This document shows positions 54,218 to 63,076 of a DNA stretch of 64,000 nucleotides, in pieces. A model generated the notes under the pieces. That model worked only from the letters and a program-made list of their open reading frames with translations. It was not told where the DNA came from and ran no database searches. The DNA comes from Lachnoclostridium sp. Marseille-P6806. GTDB taxonomy: Bacteria > Bacillota > Clostridia > Lachnospirales > Lachnospiraceae. The DNA is taken from assembly GCF_900625025.1 (NCBI RefSeq), contig NZ_LR130575.1:62001-126000 (forward strand), given 5' to 3'. The position numbers and the translations under genes were made by a program. Each line of letters starts with the position of its first letter. Positions within the stretch are counted from its first letter, which is position 1.

Positions 54218-55576
54218 GTGATCGCGCTTCGGAAGAAGCGCCCGGCGTGGAGGAGCAGCTTGAGAGACTGGAAAAAGAAACTGAAATACCTGATGATCAG
54301 CGCGGCAGCGCTTGTTTTTGCGGCGGCAGGAAAACCGCAGAGCACAGAAGTGCAGGCGGCGCAGAAAGGAATCGACGTGTCGCAGTGGCAGGGGACCATC
54401 AACTGGGGCGCTGTCAGAAACAGCGGCATCAGCTTTGCCATGATCCGCTGCGGAAATATCAAATATGGCATGGATGCCAGCTTTCCGTTTAATATGACGG
54501 CGGCGAACGCGGCAGGCATCCGCACCGGCGTTTACTGCTATACCTATGCGCTGAATCCGGCGCAGGCCATGCAGGATGCGCAGTTTGTCGTGGCGGCCTG
54601 TCAGAATTTTACGGTGTCCTTTCCGATTGCCGTTGATTTTGAGGATAAAACCCAGGTGGGGCTTTCGCCGCAGCAGCAGGCGGAGATTGTCAATGCGTTC
54701 TGCGCTGTGATCTATAATGCAGGCTACACACCGATGGTTTATACCAGCCGGAATTGGTTTGTCGAGCGGATGGGGCCGGTGAGCTGGGATCACTGGGTCG
54801 CGCAATACAACTCGGTCTGCGATTATCCGGGCGCCTATGCGATGTGGCAGTATACGAGCAGCGGCCTTGTTCCGGGCATCAACGGCCGTGTGGACATGAA
54901 CTATCTCTACAAGGACTATTTCACACTCATCAAGCAGAACGGCTTTGATACCCGCAATGGAAATACCTATTACTATCAGAACTACAAGAGAGTGGTCGGC
55001 CTCCAGAATATAGAGAGCAGACTGTATTTCTTCGATGGAACCGGCGCTATGCAGACAGGCTGGCTCGGCGCGGGCCCGGCGAAGTATTATTTTGATCCGT
55101 CGGACGGCGGAGCGGCGGTATTCGGGTGGAAAACCATCGACGGTTTCCACTATTATTTCGGCGCGAACGGTTTCGCGTCTGTCGGACTGACCGCCGTGGA
55201 CGGCGCCAATTACCTCTTCGACGGAGAGGGCCGGATGACGACCGGCTGGGTGAGCGCGGCGGGAGCGACGCTGTACTTCGCCGAAGACGGGCGGCAGGCG
55301 CTGGGACTCACGCAGATCGACGGCAGCAGCTATTATTTCAATACGGACGGCGCGATGGTAGCGGGGCTTTTCACTCTCCCGGACGGAATGACCCGCTTCT
55401 TCGGCGCAGACGGCAGGATGGCTGTCGGCTGGCAGGAGATCGGCGGAGGCTGGTTCTTCTTCGGTGAGGATGGTGTGCTGGTGCGTGACGCGATCTTTAA
55501 CGATAATGCGGGCATCGGCGTGCAGGTCGATGCCAACGGACTTCTGGTGGCTCCGCTCGGGTATGTGCCGCAGTAA
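54218..55576 (+). CDS. secreted GH25 lysozyme with wall-binding repeats
   Basis: GH25 muramidases cut the MurNAc-GlcNAc bond of peptidoglycan. The 452-residue product has a basic N-terminus and a membrane signal ('LKYLMISAAALVFAAAG'), then the GH25 domain (about 50-245). Active-site Asp and Glu are in 'GIDVSQWQGTINW' and 'PIAVDFEDKTQ'. The C-terminal half is a series of about six CW-type repeats with 'YYFDG.G.M.TGW'-like units. The GTG start follows AGGAGAG. An upstream ATG at 54173 has no site. A role in wall turnover is likely. Confidence 0.9.
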   Translation: MIALRKKRPAWRSSLRDWKKKLKYLMISAAALVFAAAGKPQSTEVQAAQKGIDVSQWQGTINWGAVRNSGISFAMIRCGNIKYGMDASFPFNMTAANAAGIRTGVYCYTYALNPAQAMQDAQFVVAACQNFTVSFPIAVDFEDKTQVGLSPQQQAEIVNAFCAVIYNAGYTPMVYTSRNWFVERMGPVSWDHWVAQYNSVCDYPGAYAMWQYTSSGLVPGINGRVDMNYLYKDYFTLIKQNGFDTRNGNTYYYQNYKRVVGLQNIESRLYFFDGTGAMQTGWLGAGPAKYYFDPSDGGAAVFGWKTIDGFHYYFGANGFASVGLTAVDGANYLFDGEGRMTTGWVSAAGATLYFAEDGRQALGLTQIDGSSYYFNTDGAMVAGLFTLPDGMTRFFGADGRMAVGWQEIGGGWFFFGEDGVLVRDAIFNDNAGIGVQVDANGLLVAPLGYVPQ

Positions 55577-55689
55577 GCGCTGCGGGGAGAGGAACGTCCG
55601 GGCCGGCGCTTTGAGGACGGCGCTTCGGCGGGCGGCAAATTCGTTCTTGCCGGAACAGGAAGTTTGTTTTATAGTCTCTATATCGGCTG

Positions 55690-55719
55690 CTCATGCGGGG
55701 AGGGTCATCCCCGCATGAG
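55690..55719 (+). terminator. hairpin after the GH25 gene
   Basis: A perfect 12-bp stem CTCATGCGGGGA / TCCCCGCATGAG closes GGGTCA. A smaller AAAGC/GCTTT hairpin and a long T-rich tract follow, so termination is likely here. Confidence 0.75.
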
Positions 55720-55734
55720 ATAAAGCCGGAGCTT

Positions 55735-55975
55735 TCTCTTTTTCTTTTCTGTTTTCCGTATTTTCTTTATTAATCACTATTTTTTCATTTGGTTTCACTG
55801 ATTTTGTTCTGTTTTGCTTTTTCTGTTTTTCTCTGTTTTTTCTTTCTCTGTTTTTCTTTTTCGGTTTTTGGCATTTCCCATTTTTGCTGTTATCTGTTTC
55901 TCGTTGTTTTGTTTCGCGTCTGCTTTTCTTATTCAGTTCGGACTTTCTGCTTTTTCAGGCAGCTTTTTGAAAAAG
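55735..55975. repeat. T-rich low-complexity tract with repeated TCTGTTTTT-like units
   Basis: About 240 bases of almost pure pyrimidine on the plus strand (T with C). Units such as TCTGTTTTTC recur at irregular spacing. It contrasts sharply with the G+C-rich surroundings. The tract is open in one frame and would encode a Phe-rich hydrophobic stretch, but I see no ribosome site. Confidence 0.8.
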
Positions 55976-56008
55976 CGGCCAGGAGTATATCTCGCGGGAG
56001 GATTTTCT

Positions 56009-57580
56009 ATGTTCAGCAGGGTCGTGACAGGAGCGGTATTCGGCATCGTAAGCTACTGCATGTGCGTGGAGACGGACATCTCAAAGGGGCTTCCGGTGTT
56101 TTCCATGGTCGGATTTCTGAGCAATGAGATGAAAGAGGCGGGAGACCGCGTCCGGGTCGCTTTGCGCAATGCGGGTGTGGAGCTGCCGCCATCCCGTATC
56201 GTGATTAATTTTTCTCCGGCGGATATTCCAAAGCGGGGAATGGTGGTCGATCTTCCGGTGGCGGCGGGAATTCTGGCTGCGCTGGGGGTGGTGCGGCAGT
56301 CGGATATGGAAGGGCTCCTGATTGCCGGAGAGCTGGGGCTGGACGGGGAGGTAAAGCCCATACGCGGGGTGCTCCCCATTGTCCGGAGTGCAAGGGAGAG
56401 GGGAATCAGAACCTGTCTTCTGCCGGTAAAAAATGCGGCAGAGGGCGCGGTGTTCAGCGATATGCGCATCATCCCTCTCTCTTCGCTCCGCCAGATGATA
56501 CGCTATCTGCTGGAACCGGCGGAGGGACGGGATGCGCTGATCCCGCCATTTCATATGAAAAGCGGGGCGGCGGCTCCGGCAGGCGGAGAGGCGGGCGGAA
56601 ATGATTTTTCGGTGATTCACGGGCAGGCCGCCGCAAAGCGGGTTCTCGAGATTGCCGCTGCGGGCTTTCACAACACGCTGCTGATCGGCGCGCCGGGGAG
56701 CGGCAAGAGTATGCTGGCCCGCTGTATGCCCGGGATCATGCCCCCGCTCACACAGGAGGAGAGCATGGAGGTTTCGGCGATATACAGCATCGCAGGGCGG
56801 CTTCCCCCGGAGCAGCCGCTTATGACAAGGCGCCCGTATCTTTCGCCGCATCACACCATCACGAGGGCGGCTCTCACCGGAGGCGGTGCGGTGCCTGTAC
56901 CGGGTGCCATCACGCTCGCCAACCGGGGCGTGCTGTTTCTCGATGAGCTGCCGGAGTTCGGCAGGGAAAAGCTGGACCTGCTCCGGCAGCCTCTTGAGGA
57001 TCATCAGATTCCCCTTTCCCGCCGCTGTGGAAGCTTTGTCTATCCGGCCCGTTTTCTTATGCTGGGGGCGATGAATCCCTGTCCCTGCGGAAGCTATCCG
57101 GATCGGAGCCGGTGCCGCTGCACGGAGCCGGAGATCCGCAGGTATCTGGGGAGAATTTCGGGGCCTTTTCTGGATCGTATGGATTTGTGCAGCGAAACCT
57201 CGCGCATGGGAGCGGAGGAGCTGATCGGCGCGGGAGCGGAGGAGAACAGCGAGACGGTTCTGGGGCGCGTGATGGAGGCAGCGGAAAGACAGGCGCGGCG
57301 CTTTCGGGGAACGGAATTTGTCTTCAACGCCGATATGGATGCGCGTGCGGTAGAGCGGTACTGCATGCTGGGAGATGCGGAGCGCCGGCTGATGCGGCGC
57401 ATGTTTGACAGGCTCGGACTGACAGCGCGGGGGTATCATCGCATGCTCAGGACGGCGAGAACGATTGCGGATCTGGCGGGAGAAGAGAGAATCAAGGAGA
57501 TACACCTTATGGAGGCGGCAGGATATCGCGCCGCGGACCGACGATATTGGGGAAAAGAGGGAGAGGAGGCACAGCTTTGA
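56009..57580 (+). CDS. comM: ComM/YifB-family AAA+ ATPase (Mg-chelatase-like)
   Basis: ComM is a branch-migration helicase that promotes integration of transforming DNA. The 523-residue protein has the YifB N-terminal domain ('SRVVTGAVFGI...CVETDISKGLPVFSMVG') and Walker A 'LIGAPGSGKSMLARCMPGIMPP'. 'GVLFLDELPEFGREKLDLLRQPLEDH' (Walker B) and 'MLGAMNPCPCGSYPD...C' with the Cys cluster follow. The ATG at 56009 follows GGGAGGA. dprA is immediately downstream (15 bases). Confidence 0.94.
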   Translation: MFSRVVTGAVFGIVSYCMCVETDISKGLPVFSMVGFLSNEMKEAGDRVRVALRNAGVELPPSRIVINFSPADIPKRGMVVDLPVAAGILAALGVVRQSDMEGLLIAGELGLDGEVKPIRGVLPIVRSARERGIRTCLLPVKNAAEGAVFSDMRIIPLSSLRQMIRYLLEPAEGRDALIPPFHMKSGAAAPAGGEAGGNDFSVIHGQAAAKRVLEIAAAGFHNTLLIGAPGSGKSMLARCMPGIMPPLTQEESMEVSAIYSIAGRLPPEQPLMTRRPYLSPHHTITRAALTGGGAVPVPGAITLANRGVLFLDELPEFGREKLDLLRQPLEDHQIPLSRRCGSFVYPARFLMLGAMNPCPCGSYPDRSRCRCTEPEIRRYLGRISGPFLDRMDLCSETSRMGAEELIGAGAEENSETVLGRVMEAAERQARRFRGTEFVFNADMDARAVERYCMLGDAERRLMRRMFDRLGLTARGYHRMLRTARTIADLAGEERIKEIHLMEAAGYRAADRRYWGKEGEEAQL

Positions 57581-57594
57581 CAAGGAGGATGGAA

Positions 57595-58785
57595 ATGAAT
57601 CGTTATGCCTGCTGGCTGTACAGCATTCCCGGAATCGGCAGAATCCGAATCCATGCGCTGCGGCGCGCCTTTCTTCGCTGTTACCGCGCGGATCCCCGGC
57701 TGTTTCCCTCCTCCGTGTTTCGGATGTCGGAGAAAGAGCTCCGCGCGCTGTGCCAAAACGGCGCGGAAGAGGGGGAAGAAGGTGCGCGTGACAGGGAGAC
57801 GTTGCAGCGCGCCTGTCCGTACTTTCTTGCCGGGAGACAGCGGGAACCGGAGCAGGCGGTTTCCGCGTGTCGGCGAGCCGGATTGTTCTTTGTTTCCTAT
57901 GATGATCCGGGTTTTCCGGAGCGGCTGAAGAGGATTCCGGAGCCGCCGTATGCCCTTTATTTCCGCGGCAGTCTTCCAGAGGAGCAAAGACCGTCGGCCG
58001 GAGTCGTCGGCGCGCGGCTGTGCTCTGCCTACGGGCGGGAGCAGGCAAGGCGCTTTTCTGCGGCGCTTGCGGAGAACGGGATACAGATCGTGAGCGGGAT
58101 GGCGCGCGGCGTGGACGGGATTGCCCAGCGGGCGGCCATGGATGCGGGCGGCAGGAGCTTCGCCGTGCTGGGATGCGGCGCGGACATCTGCTATCCTGCG
58201 GAGAACGGCGCGCTGTATGAGAGGCTCCGGGCAGAGGGCGGAATCATTTCCGAGTACCCGCCGGGAACGCGGGCGGAGCCGGGACTGTTTCCGGTCAGGA
58301 ACCGGCTGATTGCAGGATTTTCCGATCTCGTGCTTCTTGTCGAGGCAAGGGAGCGGAGCGGGAGTCTTATTACCTGCGCGCGGGCTCTCGAGCAGGGAAA
58401 GGAGGTCTATGCTGTTCCGGGGAGAGTGTGCGACGCCCTGTCTGTCGGGCCGAACCGCCTGATCCGGGACGGCGCTGGGATTGCGACGCAGGCGGAGGAT
58501 GTGATCGAGGTGCTTTTGGGCATCCGGGGAGACGCCGGGGCCGGGGAGCGGAATCCAGAAGTGGAAGAGGAAAAGGCGTTGTCTCTGCCGGAGCCGGAGG
58601 CTTCGCTGTACCGCGTGCTGGAGGAAAGAGAGCCCTGCGGACTGAGTGAGATGCTGCAGGGCGCGGGGGAGAGCCTTCGCAGAGAGCTCCGTGCGGAGGA
58701 GGCGATGGGCTGCATGATACGGCTTGAGCTGAAGGGCCTTGTGGAGGAGGCCGGCGTGGGGCAGTATATCCGGCGCCGCTCATAG
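57595..58785 (+). CDS. dprA: DNA-processing protein DprA
   Basis: DprA loads RecA onto incoming single-stranded DNA in natural transformation. The 396-residue protein has an N-terminal helix-hairpin-helix region ('WLYSIPGIGRIRIHALRRAF'). The Rossmann-type DprA domain follows ('GVVGARLCSAYGREQARRF', 'IVSGMARGVDGIAQRAAMD', 'AVLGCGADICYPAENGALYE', 'RNRLIAGFSDLVLLVEARERSG'). A C-terminal winged-helix end completes it. AAGGAGGA sits 6 bases before the ATG at 57595. Confidence 0.95.
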   Translation: MNRYACWLYSIPGIGRIRIHALRRAFLRCYRADPRLFPSSVFRMSEKELRALCQNGAEEGEEGARDRETLQRACPYFLAGRQREPEQAVSACRRAGLFFVSYDDPGFPERLKRIPEPPYALYFRGSLPEEQRPSAGVVGARLCSAYGREQARRFSAALAENGIQIVSGMARGVDGIAQRAAMDAGGRSFAVLGCGADICYPAENGALYERLRAEGGIISEYPPGTRAEPGLFPVRNRLIAGFSDLVLLVEARERSGSLITCARALEQGKEVYAVPGRVCDALSVGPNRLIRDGAGIATQAEDVIEVLLGIRGDAGAGERNPEVEEEKALSLPEPEASLYRVLEEREPCGLSEMLQGAGESLRRELRAEEAMGCMIRLELKGLVEEAGVGQYIRRRS

Positions 58786-58844
58786 CTTTTGCAGGATCTT
58801 AGCGCCGGATTAACGCGATGTTTCATAAAGAGAGCAGATTCCGG

Positions 58845-58874
58845 TTGACGCATCGATTCCTTATTGGGTAGAAT
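58845..58874 (+). promoter_or_regulatory. promoter of the decarboxylase beta-subunit gene
   Basis: TTGACG (58845-58850) and TAGAAT (58869-58874), spacer 18 bases. The transcript would start about 38 bases before the ATG. Confidence 0.7.
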
Positions 58875-58919
58875 AGGCCCGCACACTGGTGAAACGGTCC
58901 GGTCAAGGAGGGGAAAATT

Positions 58920-60056
58920 ATGCAGCAGCTGGCGGGACTTTTGGGAAATGCGGCGGAGACGACGCCGCAGATGGCTGTGATGTGGATCATCGGCGGAATA
59001 CTGATGTATCTGGGGATTGTGAAAAAGATGGAGCCGTCGCTTCTCGTTCCGATGGGCTTCGGTGCGGTTCTGGTCAATCTTCCCTTTTCGGGGGCCGTCA
59101 CGCAGACCATTGCGGGTGTTGTGGAGAAAGGACCGCTGGATGTGCTGTTTCAGGCGGGAATCTCGAATGAGCTGTTTCTGCTTCTTCTGTTCATAGGAAT
59201 CGGGGCGATGATCGATTTCACGCCGCTTCTTTCCTGTCCGCAGATGATGCTGTTCGGCGCGGCGGCGCAGTTCGGCATTTTCTTTACGCTGAGTCTTGCG
59301 ACGCTGTTCGGCTTTTCCCTGCAGGATGCCGCTTCGGTTGGCATTATCGGCGCGGCGGACGGACCGACCTCCATTTTTGTCGCCAATTATTTTCATTCCG
59401 GGTATCTCGGGGCGATCATCGTGGCGGCCTACTCCTATATGGCGCTTGTGCCGATCATCCAGCCGCCGGTGATCCGTCTCGTCACCACCAGGAGGGAGCG
59501 CAGAATCCGTATGGAGTACAGCCCCCGCAGCGTATCACGGACGGCAAAGATTCTGTTCCCGGTCTGCATTACGATTGTGGCGGGGCTGATCGCGCCCCGT
59601 TCCGTCGCGCTGGTCGGCTTCCTTATGTTTGGGAATCTCATTCGTGAGTGCGGTGTGCTGGATTCGCTTTCCGAGACGGCGCAGAGTTCTCTCGCCAATA
59701 TCATTACGCTGCTTCTCGGCATCACAGTGGCGTCGCAGATGCGGGCGGAGGATTTCCTGAATGTCCGCACACTGTTTATTCTTCTTCTGGGGCTTGCCGC
59801 ATTTGTGTTCGATACCATCGGCGGCGTCCTGTTCGCGCGGCTTCTGAATCTGTTTCTGCGCAAAAAGATCAATCCCATGATCGGGGCCTGCGGGATCTCC
59901 GCATTTCCCATGTCGGCGCGTGTCATCACGCAGATGGGGCTGAAAGAGGATTCCTCCAATGTGCTGATCATGCAGGCTACAGGAGTCAATGTGTCAGGGC
60001 AGATTGCCTCGGTGATTGCGGGAGGGCTGATTCTGAGTCTGATTCCCAGACTCTGA
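58920..60056 (+). CDS. sodium ion-translocating decarboxylase subunit beta
   Basis: The beta subunit of OadB/GcdB type is the membrane sodium pump that uses decarboxylation energy. The 378-residue protein has about nine helices and signatures such as 'FIGIGAMIDFTPLL', 'SVGIIGAADGPTSIFVANYF', 'MALVPIIQPPVIRL', and near the end 'NPMIGACGISAFPMSARVITQMGLKED' followed by 'MQATGVNVSGQIASVIAGG'. AAGGAGGGG precedes the ATG. No alpha (carboxyltransferase) or biotin-carrier gene is nearby, so the substrate (oxaloacetate, glutaconyl- or methylmalonyl-CoA) is open. Confidence 0.95.
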   Translation: MQQLAGLLGNAAETTPQMAVMWIIGGILMYLGIVKKMEPSLLVPMGFGAVLVNLPFSGAVTQTIAGVVEKGPLDVLFQAGISNELFLLLLFIGIGAMIDFTPLLSCPQMMLFGAAAQFGIFFTLSLATLFGFSLQDAASVGIIGAADGPTSIFVANYFHSGYLGAIIVAAYSYMALVPIIQPPVIRLVTTRRERRIRMEYSPRSVSRTAKILFPVCITIVAGLIAPRSVALVGFLMFGNLIRECGVLDSLSETAQSSLANIITLLLGITVASQMRAEDFLNVRTLFILLLGLAAFVFDTIGGVLFARLLNLFLRKKINPMIGACGISAFPMSARVITQMGLKEDSSNVLIMQATGVNVSGQIASVIAGGLILSLIPRL

Positions 60057-60134
60057 CAGCCGGCGGCGCAGCGGATATGATGAAGAAAATGGCCGCGCAG
60101 GGTGAGCCGGGCGCGCGCCGTGCCAGGGAGTGGT

Positions 60135-60290
60135 ATGAGAATCAATCTTTTTATGGAATCGTTGAAAATTATGGGACTTGGCATGCTGGGAATCTTTCTG
60201 GTCGCGGCGGTGCTGATTGCCGTTATGGTGGTGCTGACAAAGCTCTTTCCGGCAAAGAAAGAGCAGAGCGAAGACAGGCAGGACTCCTGA
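60135..60290 (+). CDS. small membrane protein, OadG-like gamma subunit
   Basis: A 51-residue protein with one membrane segment ('GLGMLGIFLVAAVLIAVMVVLTKLF') and a charged C-terminus. Size, topology and position after the beta subunit fit the gamma subunit (OadG family) of the sodium pump, which anchors the alpha subunit. The ATG at 60135 follows GGGAG. An upstream ATG at 60102 would add 11 residues without a good site. Similarity in such short proteins is weak evidence. Confidence 0.72.
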   Translation: MRINLFMESLKIMGLGMLGIFLVAAVLIAVMVVLTKLFPAKKEQSEDRQDS

Positions 60291-60357
60291 GGGGGAGGCA
60301 AAGCGCGGGGAATTGGTTATTCTGTTGAAAATACGCGCGCCGCGGCGGGAAGCTTTG

Positions 60358-60386
60358 TTGTATTTTCCGGTTTGCTGTGCTAAAGT
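60358..60386 (+). promoter_or_regulatory. promoter of the hyp genes
   Basis: TTGTAT and TAAAGT with a 17-base spacer, about 30 bases before the hypF start codon. Confidence 0.5.
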
Positions 60387-60419
60387 ATTTCCTGTGAACT
60401 GCGGGGGAGCAGGGACAGG

Positions 60420-62777
60420 ATGACAGGAAATCGGATGCTGAGACTACATATCAGAGTAACGGGGGCGGTACAGGGAATCGGGTATCGCCCCTTTGTCGTC
60501 GGACTGGCGGAGCGTCTCCATGTGCGGGGGACGGTCCGCAATGCCGGCGGCGTTGTGGAGATCGAAGCGGCGGGCGAGTCCGCCGCGCTCCGTCAGTTCC
60601 GTCGGAGCCTTGTGCAGGAGGTTCCGCCGGGCGGCGTCGTGCTGGGAGCAGAGGAGACGCCGGGAGAGGGAGAGCTGCCGCCGGGCTTTCGGATTGAGGA
60701 GAGTACGGAGGATACGCTTGAGGAGGGGGGCTCTGAGCTTCCGGTGTTTCCGCCTGATCTGGCGCTCTGCCGCGCCTGTGAGCGGGAGCTGCTCTCTCCT
60801 GGAGACCGGCGATACCGTTATCCTTTGATCAGCTGCGTTTCCTGCGGGCCTCGTTACAGCATTCTGAAGCGTTTTCCGTATGACCGGGAGACAACTGCCA
60901 TGACGCCGTTCTCCATGTGTCCGTCCTGCGGGGCGGAATACCATGCCGCCGGAAGACGGCGGCATGCGCAGACGATTTCCTGCCACGGCTGCGGGCCGCA
61001 GATGCTTCTGCGGCGGTACGGCGTCGGGGAGGACATCTCCGGCGAAGAGGCAATGCGGGAGGCGGTTCGCCTGCTGCGGGGCGGGGGGATTCTCGCCGTG
61101 AAGGGAATCGGCGGCTATCAGCTCCTGTGCCGGGCGGACGATCGCGCAGCGGTGTTCCGCATCCGGGAGCTCAAGGGCAGGGAGAAGAAGCCCTTTGCCG
61201 TCATGGTGCCGGATCTTCGCGCGGCGGAGGCTCTTGCCCTGCTGAGCGAGAGGGAAAAGGAGCTGCTTTCCTCTGCGGCTCGTCCCATTGTTCTCGTTGA
61301 AAGAAGCTCCGAGGAGACCGATGAGGCCGACGGCGGGGAGGACGTGGTGAGCAGCGGCAGCCGTTTTCTCGGACTGATGCTTCCCTCTACGGGTGTCCAT
61401 CGCCTCCTTGCCGGAGAAATTCCGGCCATGGTCGTGACCAGCGCCAACCGCACGGGAGAGCCGATTCCGATCCGGGACGAGACGTTTCTCGGGCCGGTCT
61501 GCGCGGTGCGGCCGGACGCTGTGCTGTATCACCGGCGGGAGATTCTGCGTCCGCTCGACGACTCGGTGATCCGGGCGGAGGAGGACGGCGGAATCTGCAT
61601 GATCCGGAGGAGCCGGGGCTACGTACCCTTTCCGGTCTTTCTCCGGGAGCTGCCCGGAGAGGGGGACGCCCCGCAGAGGAGCAGGCGGACGATCTTTGCG
61701 GCGGGAGGCGATCTGAAAAGCGCCTTTGCTCTCCGGCGCGGCGTCCGCGCGATTCTCTCTCAGTATTTTGGCGATCTGGAGCACTATGATATTTTCCGGA
61801 ATTACAGCCGGGAGGAGAGAGCGATGGAGGCTCTTTTTTCCGCGGAGCCGGAGCTTGCGGTCTGCGATCTGCATTCGGGCTACCACTCGTCGGCCTTTGC
61901 GGAGCGCTACGCCCGGGCGCGCGGCATCCCGCTTGTCCGGGTGCAGCACCATCACGCTCACTGTGCCTCGGTGATGGCGGAGCACGGGCTGCTCTCCGCG
62001 CTGGGCATCGCCTTTGACGGAACCGGATACGGCACGGACGGCGCGCTCTGGGGCGGTGAGTTTCTCCTTTGCCGCGGGGGGACGATGGAGAGGAGGGGGT
62101 CGCTTTCTCCGGTTCTTCTTATGGGGGGCGACAGCGTTTCTTTCCGCGCGTCTCTGGCGGCGGACTGCTACCGCGCGGCGCTGGGAGAGAGGACGGCAGA
62201 GCCTCTGACGGCTGCGGCCCTCCGAAGCGGCGAAAATACGATCCGCAGCACCAGCGCGGGACGGCTCTTTGACGCGATGAGCTCCCTCCTCGGGATACGG
62301 CAGGAAAACAGCTATGAGGGAGAGTGTGCGTCCGCGCTTGAAAAGGCCGCGTGGGAATATGAAAGCCGCGGACCGGGCGGGGGAGGAAGAGAATATCCGC
62401 TTCTTCCGGAGGTGAAGCTTTTTCGTTCTGCGGAGGACGGCCGCTGGCTTCTGGATCAGCTGTCGCTTGTGCATAGGATCCTCTCTCTTCGTGAATCCGG
62501 CGCTACGGCCGGCGAGTGTGCTCTCGAGTTTCATGAGGCGCTTGCGCGCGCGGCGGGGGCGCTTGCGGAGCGCATTGCCGGTGAAGCGGGAGAGCGGCGG
62601 ATTGTCCTTGGAGGCGGGGTGTTCGTCAACCGGCTGTTTTTAAGGCGGCTGTCGGCATATCTGCGGGGGCGGGGATTTTCCGTATACCGGAATGAACAGA
62701 TTCCGGGAAACGACGGAGGACTGGCGCTCGGACAGGCGTGGCTCGCCGGTTTTTACAGCGGAGAAAAGGGAGAGTAG
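60420..62777 (+). CDS. hypF: carbamoyltransferase HypF
   Basis: HypF makes the cyanide ligands of [NiFe]-hydrogenases from carbamoyl phosphate. The 785-residue protein has an acylphosphatase domain ('VTGAVQGIGYRPFVVGLAERL') and two zinc fingers ('CRACERELL...CVSCGPRYS' and 'CPSCGAEYH...CHGCGPQ'). A YrdC-like domain ('LLRGGGILAVKGIGGYQLLCRADD') and a C-terminal Kae1-like domain ('VQHHHAHCASVMAEHGL', 'IAFDGTGYGTDGALWGGEF') follow. The ATG follows GGAGCAGGGACAGG. It lies 5 bases before hypC. Confidence 0.96.
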   Translation: MTGNRMLRLHIRVTGAVQGIGYRPFVVGLAERLHVRGTVRNAGGVVEIEAAGESAALRQFRRSLVQEVPPGGVVLGAEETPGEGELPPGFRIEESTEDTLEEGGSELPVFPPDLALCRACERELLSPGDRRYRYPLISCVSCGPRYSILKRFPYDRETTAMTPFSMCPSCGAEYHAAGRRRHAQTISCHGCGPQMLLRRYGVGEDISGEEAMREAVRLLRGGGILAVKGIGGYQLLCRADDRAAVFRIRELKGREKKPFAVMVPDLRAAEALALLSEREKELLSSAARPIVLVERSSEETDEADGGEDVVSSGSRFLGLMLPSTGVHRLLAGEIPAMVVTSANRTGEPIPIRDETFLGPVCAVRPDAVLYHRREILRPLDDSVIRAEEDGGICMIRRSRGYVPFPVFLRELPGEGDAPQRSRRTIFAAGGDLKSAFALRRGVRAILSQYFGDLEHYDIFRNYSREERAMEALFSAEPELAVCDLHSGYHSSAFAERYARARGIPLVRVQHHHAHCASVMAEHGLLSALGIAFDGTGYGTDGALWGGEFLLCRGGTMERRGSLSPVLLMGGDSVSFRASLAADCYRAALGERTAEPLTAAALRSGENTIRSTSAGRLFDAMSSLLGIRQENSYEGECASALEKAAWEYESRGPGGGGREYPLLPEVKLFRSAEDGRWLLDQLSLVHRILSLRESGATAGECALEFHEALARAAGALAERIAGEAGERRIVLGGGVFVNRLFLRRLSAYLRGRGFSVYRNEQIPGNDGGLALGQAWLAGFYSGEKGE

Positions 62778-62782
62778 GACAT

Positions 62783-63076
62783 ATGTGCGTTTGTTATCCG
62801 GGAATTGTCCGTGAAGTGCGTCCTCACAGCGCGGTTGTGGATTTCACGGGGACGGAGGTGGAGGCCCTCACCGGCCTTGTTCCGGTCCGCGCGGGGGATC
62901 GGGTACTGGTGCACGCGGGCTGCATTATGCAGGTTCTTCCGCCGGAGGAGGCGGATGAGACGGAAAAGCTCTTTGCGGAGCTTGCGGCGCTGACGGAAGA
63001 GGATATGAAAGAAAGACCGGGACGGTATGGGGACCGGTCGGAGAACGGGGCCGTACATGATGCGTACGCTGGATGA
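62783..63076 (+). CDS. hypC: hydrogenase maturation chaperone HypC
   Basis: HypC carries the Fe(CN)2CO precursor to the hydrogenase large subunit together with HypD. The 97-residue protein starts MCVCYPGIVREV. The second residue Cys, essential in the family, is kept. The usual second-half 'GDRVLVHAGCIMQVL' pattern is present. A C-terminal extension of about 20 charged residues is longer than average. It overlaps hypD by 20 bases. Confidence 0.93.
   Translation: MCVCYPGIVREVRPHSAVVDFTGTEVEALTGLVPVRAGDRVLVHAGCIMQVLPPEEADETEKLFAELAALTEEDMKERPGRYGDRSENGAVHDAYAG

Noticed and set aside
55814-56008. Phe-rich N-terminal extension of ComM through the T-rich tract.
   Set aside because: No ribosome site near it, and known ComM proteins start at 'FSRVVTGAVFG'. 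It is kept only as a finding about the tract.
60444-62534. Minus-strand open frame of about 696 codons inside hypF.
   Set aside because: Antisense shadow of hypF, with Arg/Pro/Ala-rich composition and no motifs.
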